From Symbiodinium natans (Eukaryota; Sar; Dinophyceae; Suessiales; Symbiodiniaceae), in contig CAJNDS010002191.1 in NCBI GenBank assembly GCA_905221605.1, positions 1,454,502 through 1,470,293 on the forward strand: DNA of 15,792 bases, in the 5' to 3' direction. Positions within the stretch are counted from its first letter, which is position 1. The number at the start of each line of letters is the position of its first letter. Below are positions 6,301-12,570 of the stretch, piece by piece. The notes under the pieces were generated by a model. It ran no database searches. It saw only the letters and a program-made list of their open reading frames with translations, and was not told where the DNA came from. The position numbers were made by a program, and so were the translations under genes.

Positions 6301-6597
6301 GGGACGAAAGGAGGGACCCTTACAAGGGACCTTGGGGGTTCTTTGGGGGTTCTTTGGGGGCTACGTACGTATATAGGGCCTGGGTTATGTGGGGGAATAC
6401 GATTCAGGGTCCCTTCTAGGGGTCCCTCCTTTTACCCCTTAATTGGTGGCCCTGTACACCACTCAACGTTGCGCCACCGCAGTGATCCATCAAGGGACTG
6501 AAGGGACCCTTATAAGGGGCCTTAGGGGTTGAGGGGTTATTTGAGGAATAATACTAAGGGGTTCTTCTAGGGTTTCCAACTTATGCCCCTTAGAAGG
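6301..6597 (+). repeat. GGGACCCT-rich dispersed sequence incl. family E copy 2
   Basis: Two related blocks (6301-6435 and 6501-6597) share AGGGACCCTTA(C/T)AAGGG and GGGTxCTTxTAGGG motifs. A GGGGGTTCTTT unit is repeated at about 6335-6358. 6547-6583 matches 3664-3700. No exon signal. Confidence 0.6.
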
Positions 6598-6622
6598 CTC
6601 AGGTGAAGGGATTCCGACACAG

Positions 6623-6682
6623 GGCTCGTGTTCGGGGATGCCCCCGGAGAAACCGTAGTACTTGATTCCCTCTTCTTTAACG
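6623..6682 (+). CDS. exon-like island with consensus donor
   Basis: AG at 6621-6622, 60 nt, then GTGAGG at 6683. Reads LVFGDAPGETVVLDSLFFN with 2 nt in and 1 nt out; only this frame is free of stops. It joins GLDESHR upstream through a glycine codon and NGAGLYVHG downstream. One of the most convincing islands. Family not recognised. Confidence 0.6.
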
Positions 6683-6780
6683 GTGAGGATCCCAGAAAAC
6701 AACGAAGGACACCTTGGTTCTCCTGGGTGACCGGGGAGCCTCGTGTTTAGGGGCAAGGGGCTCTGCCCGAGTTACTGGCA

Positions 6781-6895
6781 TCAGAGCTTAGAGAGTTTAG
6801 AATTTTAGGATCCTTAAACCTCCGAAGCATCTGAAAGCTGAGAGCTTAGAGAGTTAAGAATTTTGGATTCGTAAACCTCTGAAGCATCTGAAAGC
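6781..6895 (+). repeat. tandem duplication of about 58 nt
   Basis: 6781-6838 and 6839-6895 are near-identical with one indel and about six substitutions. Lies in the putative intron between 6682 and 6977. Confidence 0.85.
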
Positions 6896-6976
6896 CCTGT
6901 GGTTTCGGATTTCCTGACCCTGGGCCCTGGATGCCTGGTTTTATTTTCTGTGGTGAGTTGCCACTGTTGCGTGCAG

Positions 6977-7000
6977 GCGCTGGACTCTATGTCCATGGAG
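6977..7000 (+). CDS. short exon-like island
   Basis: AG at 6975-6976, GT at 7001. Phase 2 nt, AGLYVHG, 1 nt, completing FFN-G-AGLYVHG with the exon before. Short, so supported mainly by phase. Confidence 0.4.
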
Positions 7001-7018
7001 GTCGGACGGGTTTTGGAC

Positions 7019-7166
7019 CTAAACCCTAAATCCTGATCCCCAAGCCTCGAAACCCCTAGCCCTGAACCCTAAACCCCTAAATCCTAAGCCCCGAACCCTA
7101 AACCCTAAGCCCCCGAAACCCTACAAGCTCTGAACCTTCAACCCCTAAACCCCCAAACCCTAAACC
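7019..7166 (-). repeat. degenerate CCCTAAA array
   Basis: Long C-strand array with many diverged units (CCCCGAA, CCCTGAA, CCCCTAA). It ends 17 nt before the acceptor of the next island. Confidence 0.85.
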
Positions 7167-7185
7167 GCGGCTTCCGCGACCGAAG

Positions 7186-7246
7186 GAAAAGGCTTCAGGG
7201 TGCTAAGACCTCAATTGCACCCTGCTCCCCAGTACATCCCATTGCA
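7186..7246 (+). CDS. exon-like island after a CCCTAAA array
   Basis: AG at 7184-7185 and consensus GTAAGG at 7247. Phase 2 nt, KGFRVLRPQLHPAPQYIPL, 2 nt, joining the exon before (VHG-G-KGF). A strong internal acceptor (CTGCTCCCCAG, 7231-7232) could shorten it to 14 nt. Family unknown. Confidence 0.5.
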
Positions 7247-7371
7247 GTAAGGGTCGGGTCCTTTACAAATGGTTTGAGGCAAAATGTATTTCTTTTTGTC
7301 CTAGGCTACTGTGGATCCTTGTATGCAGTTGAAGGGTTTAAGGTTGGGGCGGGGGGTACTTAGGGTTCAAG

Positions 7372-7400
7372 GTGCCTGCGCGGTCGAGTTTGGACCATGG
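7372..7400 (+). CDS. possible short exon
   Basis: Weak call. AG at 7370-7371, GT at 7401. Reads CLRGRVWTM with phases fitting 7246 and 7825. Confidence 0.3.
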
Positions 7401-7462
7401 GTTGGAATTCCTAGCCGGCCCTAAGAGAGCCGTAAAGTGCCTGGTGCTTAGAGATCCCTAAG

Positions 7463-7550
7463 CCCACAACCCTAAACCGTAAACCCTAACCCGCCCAAAC
7501 CCCCGAAACCCGATGCACCTAAACCCTGAATCTTAAACCCTAAACCCTCT
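7463..7550 (-). repeat. CCCTAAA array, imperfect
   Basis: Degenerate C-strand array that meets a clean G-strand array at about 7550 with no spacer (CCCTCTTTAGGG). Confidence 0.9.
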
Positions 7551-7612
7551 TTAGGGTTTAGGGTTTAGGGTTTAGGGTTTAGGGTTTAGGGTTTAGGGTT
7601 TAGGGTTTAGGG
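7551..7612 (+). repeat. perfect TTTAGGG array
   Basis: About nine uninterrupted G-strand heptamers, forming a tail-to-tail inverted pair with the preceding C-strand array. Confidence 0.98.
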
Positions 7613-7708
7613 ACCCGAAGCTGAAGAGCCGACTCACCCCTCTCCTCCCCTTTCCCGAAGATCCCCAAACCCTTTTTTCCTTACGAAGTCGACGTGTAGA
7701 CTACATAG

Positions 7709-7722
7709 GGATCCCGGGATCC
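7709..7722. repeat. 14-bp palindrome
   Basis: GGATCCCGGGATCC, perfectly self-complementary, in non-coding sequence between arrays. The rest of 7613-7739 shows no exon. Confidence 0.8.
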
Positions 7723-7739
7723 TCGTTACGACGTCAGAC

Positions 7740-7816
7740 AAACCCCAAACCCTAAACCCTAAACCCTAAACCCTAAACCCTAAACCCTAAACCCTAAACC
7801 CTAAACCCTAAACCCC
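7740..7816 (-). repeat. CCCTAAA array
   Basis: Clean C-strand array ending in CCCCTCTCTGAG, which forms the pyrimidine tract and acceptor of the next island. Confidence 0.97.
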
Positions 7817-7824
7817 TCTCTGAG

Positions 7825-7883
7825 AGGATCCCGCGGAGCAGGCCCGAGCCGCGCTCGAGGCGCAGCAGGCAGCCATGAAGCAG
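7825..7883 (+). CDS. exon-like island directly after a CCCTAAA array
   Basis: AG at 7823-7824. Phase 2 nt then DPAEQARAALEAQQAAMKQ, alanine/glutamine-rich and helix-prone. After CAG comes GCATGG, a possible GC donor; without splicing the frame ends at TGA 7893-7895 after AWL. If spliced, phase 0 fits 8087. So this is either an internal exon with a GC-AG intron or a gene's last exon. Confidence 0.5.
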
Positions 7884-7951
7884 GCATGGCTATGATGACC
7901 ACATGGTCACTTCTCTCTAAATGATGGTTCCCTTTTGGGATTGCTCTTTAG

Positions 7952-7996
7952 AGTTTAGGGTTTATATAGGGTTTAGGGTTTAGGGTTTAGGGCTAG
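7952..7996 (+). repeat. TTTAGGG array
   Basis: Short G-strand array with a TATATAGGG interruption, after the island at 7825. Confidence 0.9.
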
Positions 7997-8086
7997 GACC
8001 CGGAGTAGGCCCTTTTTCCTTTTTTTAGGGCTGGAGCCCCCTTGTCATCCCGTTAACACCAAAACGTCTGCCCTTTTTATTCCTAG

Positions 8087-8103
8087 GTTACTCCTGGGTC
8101 TGG
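8087..8103 (+). CDS. possible 17-nt exon
   Basis: Weak alone. The acceptor is strong (CCCTTTTTATTCCTAG) and GT follows at 8104. VTPGS plus 2 nt joins the phase of the large island at 8230 through a glycine codon. Confidence 0.3.
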
Positions 8104-8140
8104 GTTACTTCTTACAACTCTTTCCGTTATTGCTTTTATT

Positions 8141-8227
8141 TGGGATGTTCCCCCCCTTGAATAGGGATCTGAGCACACCCTATTATAATCCCTATTATGG
8201 ACTGTTAGTATAAGCGAGAATATCCCA
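8141..8227. mobile_element. inverted-repeat element, family C, short copy
   Basis: Ends TGGGATGTTC (8141-8150) and GAATATCCCA (8218-8227) are inverted repeats, 9 of 10. The interior shares TATAATCCCTA and CTGTTAG with the copy at 5839-5967. Its right end supplies CCCAAG, the acceptor of the next exon island. Confidence 0.7.
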
Positions 8228-8229
8228 AG

Positions 8230-8567
8230 CTGTGATTGGCTTCGAAGCCTTCTCAACTTGTCAGCCATCTGTGGGACCGACATCACGAATGCGGACCAAG
8301 TCATAGCTGATTGCGACATAGAGACGCATCAGGACTGGATCACAGCACGGAATGAGGCGAGGGAGAATGCCGTTAGGTCGATTACTTCCCAGCCAGTGGT
8401 TGAGTTCATGATGCTAAAAGCGATCATGAAATCGGGCAGTTCTCCTGACATCAAAGCTGTCATAGCCACAAGTGCGTACATCAAGGCGATCATCACCACA
8501 GGCGCCGCCCCACCGAGTCACCAATTTGACCATGAGACATGGGACTTCATCTCGGGGAAGAACGAAG
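8230..8567 (+). CDS. longest exon-like island (112 codons)
   Basis: AG at 8228-8229 (end of the family C element) and GT at 8568. The frame has 112 codons without a stop: begins CDWLRSLLNLSAICGTDITN, contains ADCDIETHQDWITARNEARE, VVEFMMLKAIMKSG and TSAYIKAIITTG, and ends HETWDFISGKNE. Composition is that of a soluble, helix-rich protein. Downstream the open frame runs on into a trinucleotide tract (8571-8830) and becomes a string of I, V and L; that part is judged intron. The upstream TTG at 8258 is not a convincing start. No family recognised. Confidence 0.65.
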
Positions 8568-8570
8568 GTC

Positions 8571-8830
8571 TTCTTATTCTTGTTGCTATTATTATTGCTA
8601 TGATTACCCTTCTTTCTATTGTTGCTACTATTGTTGTGATTCTTATGATCATTATTCTTACCATCGTACTACCTCTATGCAATGAGTACTATTGTTTCTA
8701 TCATTACCATTGTTTATTACTATTATGATGGCCATCATGAACACCGTCATTGCTATACTATTGTCTCTATAATTGGGGTGCTATTGCCGTTCTTTTCGTA
8801 TTACTGCTAATAGTCATTACCGTTCTAACC
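8571..8830 (+). repeat. imperfect ATT/GTT/GCT trinucleotide tract
   Basis: About 260 nt dominated by ATT, GTT, GCT, ACT and ATC triplets. Its complement resembles the AAT/AGT/AGC tract at 10010-10212. Translating it gives an artefactual hydrophobic peptide. Confidence 0.8.
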
Positions 8831-8978
8831 AGGAGGCTTCATGGCGTGTAGGGCAGGTTTTCAGGTTTTGTTAGGTGGTTCGGGGGTTGCGCATTTTGGA
8901 TGGCTTTAGGGTTGAGGGTTCAGAGGCTACGGCAGAGTTTGTTAGGGACTGAGTGAGCGGCCCCTTGTTGAAGCCTAG

Positions 8979-9004
8979 AATTCGAAAGGATATCGGCTCC
9001 AGAA
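8979..9004 (+). CDS. short exon-like island
   Basis: AG at 8977-8978, GT at 9005. 2 nt then FERISAPE, phase-compatible with ISGKNE upstream (through GAA) and with 9063. An alternative 15-nt exon at 8833-8847 (GFMA) is less compatible downstream. Confidence 0.4.
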
Positions 9005-9062
9005 GTTTACTTAGGGCTTTTTCGTAAGGCTCAGGATTTGTCGTTTTTCATGATTAAGCAAG

Positions 9063-9101
9063 GTCGAGGGCCCCCTTTCAACCCTGAAGCTTCTGGACTG
9101 G
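9063..9101 (+). CDS. exon-like island with consensus donor
   Basis: AG at 9061-9062, thirteen codons VEGPLSTLKLLDW in phase 0, then GTGAGT at 9102. Good donor and clean phase with both neighbours. The overlapping minus-strand frame 9011-9232 is treated as a shadow. Confidence 0.5.
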
Positions 9102-9159
9102 GTGAGTAGGAGAGGGTTTCTGGTTGGATGTACTTGAGGTCTTGCTGAAAGCTCTGTAG

Positions 9160-9192
9160 GTAGCGCAAGAAAGGGACATAAGAGCACCCCAG
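9160..9192 (+). CDS. exon-like island
   Basis: AG at 9158-9159, eleven codons VAQERDIRAPQ in phase 0, GT at 9193. Continues the phase-0 series from 9063. Confidence 0.45.
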
Positions 9193-9238
9193 GTTCGTGA
9201 ACTAGGGTTATGAACAAGGCGACGAACTGCATTGACAG

Positions 9239-9314
9239 CCCTATTGTAGATACATATTATGTACCGCTCCCCGCTTGGAAGCCCGGCACAGACACGAACT
9301 GAAGGACTTCATAT
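9239..9314 (+). CDS. exon-like island
   Basis: AG at 9237-9238. Phase 0 reads PYCRYILCTAPRLEARHRHE and LKDFI; GT at 9315. A second plausible frame runs from ATG 9210 (MNKATNCIDSPIVDTYYVPL...) to TGA 9299. The first is preferred on phase. The frame could also run on to a TAA at about 9347. Confidence 0.4.
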
Positions 9315-9540
9315 GTGCGCCCAGTCGAACCGACTACCCTACACCCTAAATTAACAATCAAGAGCGCGCAGGTATGAATCTGAACAGCCCGAAGCTCGAA
9401 GATCGAATCGCTAATGACGCCCCAAGCCCTGAACCCACACCGTATTCACCAAGCCCCTATAACTCTAAGCCCACAAACCCTGAACGTCAAAACCTACATC
9501 CCCAGAGCCACCCCTCTCAACTAAATCCTGGACCCATGAG

Positions 9541-9569
9541 TTGCGTGGACACCCTTATGCTTCCCTACG
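9541..9569 (+). CDS. possible short exon
   Basis: Weak. AG at 9539-9540, preceded by a branch-site-like CTCAACTAAATCC; GT at 9570 (GTTCAGGG). Frame uncertain. Sequence 9380-9535 is diverged C-strand repeat, so the 88-aa frame 9374-9640 is not accepted. Confidence 0.25.
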
Positions 9570-9803
9570 GTTCAGGGTCGGGCTTTACTTTGGGGCTTAG
9601 GGCTTTGGCGGTCATAGACGTTTTTGGGAAACAAGGATAAGGGATAGGACTTCGAGGTTCTTGGATGGTCAGCTCCCTTAAAGGCCTAAAAGTAACTCGA
9701 ACCTTCAGGTAAAACCCAAAACCTCAACTCCTGAGCCTCCCCCCCAACCCTGAACCCAGAACCGGCCCTAAACCCTAAGCCCGAAATCCAAAGCGCGCGC
9801 GAG

Positions 9804-9872
9804 GTGCCGAGGCCGGAGGTGCTTGAGCACATCAGCGAGGTGTCGCCTGTGCCGGACGAGGCCAACGAACTG
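9804..9872 (+). CDS. exon-like island ending at a TTTAGGG array
   Basis: Reads VPRPEVLEHISEVSPVPDEA and NEL in phase 0, then GTTTAGGG at 9873. The AG may be 9802-9803 or 9792-9793. Acidic, proline-containing and clearly not repeat-derived. C-strand units precede it (9763-9785). It joins in phase to 10307. Confidence 0.6.
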
Positions 9873-9945
9873 GTTTAGGGTTTAGGGTTTAGGGTTTAGG
9901 GTTTAGGGGTTAGGGTTTAGGGTTTAGGGTTTAGGGTTTAGGGTG
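9873..9945 (+). repeat. TTTAGGG array starting at a putative donor
   Basis: About ten G-strand heptamers, one TTTAGGGG, beginning at the donor of the preceding island (CTG then GTTTAGGG). Confidence 0.97.
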
Positions 9946-9991
9946 GTGGTTGGTCAACACTGAAATGCGGGGGTGGGGGGGGGGGGGGTTT

Positions 9992-10237
9992 CCGAAGTTA
10001 GGCGTACCTTAATAGTAATAATAGTAATACTTGTAATAATGGTAATGGTAGTAATAGCAATAGTAGCAATAGTGGTAATAATAGTAATAGTGGTGATGGC
10101 AGTAATAACAGCAATAATAATAGTAGTAATATTAGTAATACGAGTAATACTAGTACTAATGGTAATAATTAGTCTTAGAATAGCAATAATAGTAGTAATA
10201 GTAATAATAACAGCAACTCCGAAGTTAGGGGTGCCTT
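9992..10237 (+). repeat. AAT/AGT trinucleotide tract flanked by a 19-bp direct repeat
   Basis: CCGAAGTTAGG(C/G)GT(A/G)CCTT occurs at 9992-10010 and 10219-10237, on either side of about 200 nt of AAT/AGT/GGT/AGC triplets. G runs of 12 or more lie outside each copy. The 110-aa isoleucine/valine frame here is translated repeat. Confidence 0.85.
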
Positions 10238-10306
10238 TTTCTATGGGAATCCTACAATTTGGGGGGGGGGGGGGGGTTCATATTGGGGGTCCCTCATCTT
10301 CGTAAG

Positions 10307-10348
10307 CACCCGAATATGGACACTGTCGTTTCTGTCATTGAAAAAGCA
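10307..10348 (+). CDS. exon-like island
   Basis: AG at 10305-10306, fourteen codons HPNMDTVVSVIEKA in phase 0, GT at 10349. It continues EANEL from 9872 without frame change. Without splicing the frame stops two codons later. The next island begins only 18 nt on, so one of the two boundaries must differ. Confidence 0.45.
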
Positions 10349-10366
10349 GTGATGTAATGAGACAAG

Positions 10367-10411
10367 AACTCACGTCGCGGCATAGGTATCCTGGACTGTG
10401 TGCAGGCCCTG
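10367..10411 (+). CDS. exon-like island with GTAAAG donor
   Basis: AG at 10365-10366, NSRRGIGILDCVQAL in phase 0, GTAAAG at 10412. The gap to the preceding island is too short for a normal intron; an alternative is a 42-nt intron from 10329. Sequence from 10440 (AFCSKSPLSTPNDS) may be a further exon after a 28-nt gap. Confidence 0.35.
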
Positions 10412-10561
10412 GTAAAGCCCTAAGCTCTCAACGCCGCAGGCTTTTTGCAGCAAGTCACCCCTGTCGACCCCTAACGACTCGACACCAAAGTTTGGACACC
10501 TTGGCCACGGGCCCCCCTAAGCCTCAAGACCTTGAACCCGAAGTTTATGGTTTGGGTTTAG

Positions 10562-10597
10562 TGTCCCAACTCGCGTATCCTGACCTCACCTGCGAAG
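10562..10597 (+). CDS. short exon-like island
   Basis: AG at 10560-10561 in a GGTTTAG context, consensus donor GTGAGC at 10598. 2 nt, SQLAYPDLTCE, 1 nt; it completes a valine codon with 10672. The larger 97-aa frame 10357-10650 spans several islands in mixed phase and is not accepted as one CDS. Confidence 0.4.
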
Positions 10598-10671
10598 GTG
10601 AGCCTCTACGCGAGACCCTAAGCCTGCAGTCCCCAAACCTCCTGCCCTAGATCCTAACCCAGAATCCCAAG

Positions 10672-10742
10672 TAGAAGCGGGCTTTGCGGCTTTGCAGCAG
10701 GTGTGGAAGAAGGCAAGGGCCTACAGCAACAACATGCTCTGA
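10672..10742 (+). CDS. exon-like island, possibly terminal
   Basis: AG at 10670-10671, 2 nt, then EAGFAALQQVWKKARAYSNN and ML followed by TGA (10740-10742). Phase fits 10597. Either a true stop, or splicing at GT 10700 after QQ. Coding-like sequence 10760-10786 lies between this and the next inverted-repeat element. Confidence 0.5.
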
Positions 10743-10787
10743 GGGGCAGTGAGAGGTCCCGTTGCAAAGCCCTTTGGATGTTGCGGC

Positions 10788-10888
10788 TTGGTAGCCCACT
10801 GGTACCCATTACTTTTTTTAATAAGTTTTGGGTTCCCCTTTAAAGTAACCAACCCAAAACAGAGCACCCTTATTACTAGGTAGGCCCT
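10788..10888. mobile_element. inverted-repeat element, family B, copy 1
   Basis: Left end TTGGTAGCCCACTGGTACCC, right end degenerate (ACTAGGTAGGC). Interior GGGTTCCCCTTTAAAGTAACCAACCC matches the other family B copies at 12571, 12674, 14501 and 14702. Its right end abuts family D copy 3. Confidence 0.65.
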
Positions 10889-10970
10889 TTGGATATTTCA
10901 TACTTTACCTTAGTGAGATCAAGAGGGTCAACTTCAGGATTTTTTGTTCAGAGAGCTGTTAGGGCCATCC
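10881..10970 (+). repeat. dispersed repeat family D, copy 3
   Basis: Starts GGCCCTTTGGAT, ends TTTGTTCAGAGAGCTGTTAG-GGCCATCCT. Shares both ends with copies at 2838 and 4117. Confidence 0.6.
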
Positions 10971-10973
10971 TAG

Positions 10974-11001
10974 ATTACAACATGTTTGCTGGGCTGCTCA
11001 G
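10974..11001 (+). CDS. exon-like island after family D repeat
   Basis: AG at 10972-10973, GT at 11002. 2 nt, YNMFAGLL, 2 nt. If the stronger acceptor at 10950-10951 (TTTTTTGTTCAG) is used, the exon starts RAVRAILDYNMFAGLL in phase 0. It joins 11036 through a serine codon. Confidence 0.45.
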
Positions 11002-11035
11002 GTGGGGTGGGGGGTAGCATTGCTTGTCTTGGTAG

Positions 11036-11090
11036 TTTGGACCTTGACATCGTGACCTTCAGGACCCAGCTTGAAGTTTTCAAGTCGGGA
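11036..11090 (+). CDS. exon-like island
   Basis: AG at 11034-11035, 1 nt, then LDLDIVTFRTQLEVFKSG, GT at 11091. Only frame without an early stop. Joins 11001 and 11188 in phase. Family unknown. Confidence 0.55.
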
Positions 11091-11187
11091 GTTCGGGGGT
11101 GATGGTGAGGGTTTTGGTTCTGAGGGCTTACAAGGTTTTAGGGTTTTCTGCGCATTTTACACTTAGACCCTGAGCACTGAGGTGTAG

Positions 11188-11280
11188 CAGGACCGCGGTT
11201 TCACCAAAGTCGTCGTCCACTGTGGCCGCCAGCAGACTCAAAATCTGTTGCCAGCAACGCGAAGAACTTTTAAGCCCTGA
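11188..11280 (+). CDS. exon-like island, possibly terminal
   Basis: AG at 11186-11187 (or 11189-11190). Phase 0 reads QDRGFTKVVVHCGRQQTQNL and LPATRRTFKP to a TGA at 11278-11280. A GT at 11247 could end the exon earlier, but the phase does not then fit 11375. May be a C-terminus. A donor-like GTAAGC lies just after the stop (11285). Confidence 0.5.
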   Translation, partial: QDRGFTKVVVHCGRQQTQNLLPATRRTFKP

Positions 11281-11374
11281 GCCTGTAAGCCATGTTGCAC
11301 CACAGTTTGGAACTAGGCGATATACTTAGTTCAGTGTCCTTACTATAATTCCCCTGTTCGGGGCGCCGCCCCAG

Positions 11375-11495
11375 TGAAAGAGATCGAGATCGAGGCGCAT
11401 CCCCCCTCAAAAAATGAAGCAGCTCTCGAAAGCAGGGTGCGCGATCTTCAGTGCTGCACCGACGAAGCCTGCCCTGAACCCCTAACCCGAAAAGG
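11375..11495 (+). CDS. exon-like island ending at a TTTAGGG array
   Basis: AG at 11373-11374 after CCGCCCC. 2 nt, 39 codons, 2 nt: begins KEIEIEAHPPSKNEAALESR, continues VRDLQCCTDEACPEPLTRK. GTTTAGGG follows at 11496. Charged, helix-prone first half and a CC...C cysteine group. No stops. Family unknown. Confidence 0.6.
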
Positions 11496-11510
11496 GTTTA
11501 GGGTTTAGGG
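11496..11510 (+). repeat. short TTTAGGG array at a putative donor
   Basis: Two G-strand heptamers directly after the island ending 11495. Confidence 0.85.
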
Positions 11511-11546
11511 TCGAACAAAAACATCTGCAGTGAGTGCAAGATTTCC

Positions 11547-11595
11547 CCTAAACCCTAAACCCTAAATCCTAAACCCTAAACCCTAAACCCTAATC
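11547..11595 (-). repeat. CCCTAAA array
   Basis: C-strand heptamers with one TCCTAAA unit. Possible small exon 11622-11643 (MPPQPLH, GT at 11644) follows. Confidence 0.95.
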
Positions 11596-11739
11596 CGCAC
11601 AGTGTTGTGGCTCAAGGCTAGGATGCCCCCGCAGCCACTTCACGTAGTATGTAGGACCCTTAGTTGCTTGGCTTTCTTCTGGCTGGCTCCTAGGACTTGA
11701 ACCTTTTTGGTTTTTTTGTAGAAGCTACAATAAGGAGCC

Positions 11740-11760
11740 TTTAAAAGTTAAACTTTTAAA
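11740..11760. repeat. small AT-rich hairpin beside an array
   Basis: TTTAAAAGTTAAACTTTTAAA is self-complementary apart from the centre. Its last AAA starts the next C-strand array. Confidence 0.7.
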
Positions 11761-11804
11761 CCCTAAACCCTAAACCCTAAACCCTAAACCCTAAACCCTG
11801 AACC
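11757..11804 (-). repeat. CCCTAAA array
   Basis: Clean C-strand array ending CCCTGAACCTCAG, the acceptor of the next island (AG 11807-11808). Confidence 0.97.
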
Positions 11805-11808
11805 TCAG

Positions 11809-11902
11809 AAGTCAGCCAAGGTTGATGAGCAGCTCCCGTGCACAGCGTGGCTCTGTGCTGTTTCGGTGAATGGCCTCACCAAGCAGCGACGAGCCTCGAC
11901 TG
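11809..11902 (+). CDS. exon-like island between C- and G-strand arrays
   Basis: Phase 0 after AG (11807-11808): KSAKVDEQLPCTAWLCAVSV then NGLTKQRRAST and 1 nt. The donor is the first GT of a TTTAGGG array (11903). Both flanks are telomere-type arrays in the favoured orientation, and the sequence between is clearly not repeat. With 4889-4973 this is the best single example of the layout. Family unknown. Confidence 0.65.
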
Positions 11903-12031
11903 GTTTAGGGTTTAGGGTTTAGGGTTTAGGGATTAGGGAGTCGGGATTAGGGTTTAGGGTTTAGGGTTTAGGGTTTAGGGTTTAGGGTTTAGGGTTTAGG
12001 GTTTAGTAAATTTCGGGTTTAGGGTTCAGGG
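11903..12031 (+). repeat. TTTAGGG array
   Basis: Long G-strand array, first part with GATTAGGG and GAGTCGGGATTAGGG interruptions, then nine near-perfect units, then diverged copies. Confidence 0.97.
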
Positions 12032-12046
12032 TTTGAGGGCTGCGAG

Positions 12047-12070
12047 TGTGGCTCTCGCCAACATGGCTCG
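12047..12070 (+). CDS. possible short exon
   Basis: Weak. AG at 12045-12046, GT at 12071, 2 nt, WLSPTWL, 1 nt. Fits 11902. A further possible 19-nt exon at 12098-12116 has a good GTATGT donor. Confidence 0.3.
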
Positions 12071-12124
12071 GTCTGAATGTTTTTGAAGCCCATCCAGGCG
12101 TTTCCTTTCTAAGCCCGTATGTTG

Positions 12125-12258
12125 AAACCACCAGAAACTTTTGAAAGCCCTTGCCCTAAACCCTAGACCCTAGACCCTAGACACTTAACCCTAAACCCTA
12201 AACCCCAAACCTAAACCCCCCCCAGCTATAAACCACCAGAAACTTGTGGAAGCCCTTG
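12125..12258. repeat. 29-bp direct repeat flanking a CCCTAAA array
   Basis: AAACCACCAGAAACTT.TG.AAGCCCTTG occurs at 12125-12153 and 12230-12258 (27 of 29 identical). Between them is a C-strand array (12154-12216) with three CCCTAGA units and a poly-C end. GTTGAAA just before and TTTCAAC just after are inverted partners. Confidence 0.85.
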
Positions 12259-12291
12259 TTTCAACGCTTTTGGGTCATTCCCTTGTGTAAG

Positions 12292-12339
12292 GAGCAGCAT
12301 CCTTGAGGAACCATCGAACAAGCAGCCTTTTTGTATTAG
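12292..12339 (+). CDS. exon-like island
   Basis: AG at 12290-12291, with two in-frame alternatives 3 and 6 nt on. 1 nt, then SSILEEPSNKQPFCI, 2 nt, GT at 12340. Another open frame exists. Family unknown. Confidence 0.4.
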
Positions 12340-12428
12340 GTTCAGCCTTGTCCTAAGAATTCAGGCATATATCCGCTGTAAACAGGAGCATCAAACCTCA
12401 AACCCTTAAACCCTGCTTACTCTAGGTC

Positions 12429-12495
12429 AAACCCTAAACCCTGAACCCTGAACCCTAAACCCTGAACCCTGAACCCTAAACCCAAACCCTAAACC
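12429..12495 (-). repeat. CCCTAAA/CCCTGAA array with 21-bp unit
   Basis: CCCTAAA-CCCTGAA-CCCTGAA is repeated twice as a 21-bp unit. The minus-strand frame ending GFRVQGSGFRV is this array translated. Confidence 0.95.
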
Positions 12496-12505
12496 TCCTA
12501 TGGAG

Positions 12506-12566
12506 GCTGTCGCATCCGCGCTGCTCTCGCAGCCTCTCTTCAAAGGCTGCCGGGGCTTTGGGGGAG
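12506..12566 (+). CDS. exon-like island between an array and family B
   Basis: AG at 12504-12505 and GT at 12567. All three frames are open: LSHPRCSRSLSSKAAGALGE (chosen on phase with 12339 and 12921), AVASALLSQPLFKGCRGFGG, or CRIRAALAASLQRLPGLWG. The island is GC-rich and certainly not repeat, but the frame is uncertain. Confidence 0.45.
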
Positions 12567-12570
12567 GTCT

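Noticed and set aside
8568-8728. Hydrophobic C-terminal part of the 156-aa frame starting at 8258
   Set aside because: It begins exactly where the triplet tract starts and after a possible donor. The claimed start at 8258 is TTG.
9973-10305. 110-aa open frame rich in isoleucine and valine
   Set aside because: It is the in-frame translation of an AAT/AGT trinucleotide tract and flanking G runs, not a membrane protein.
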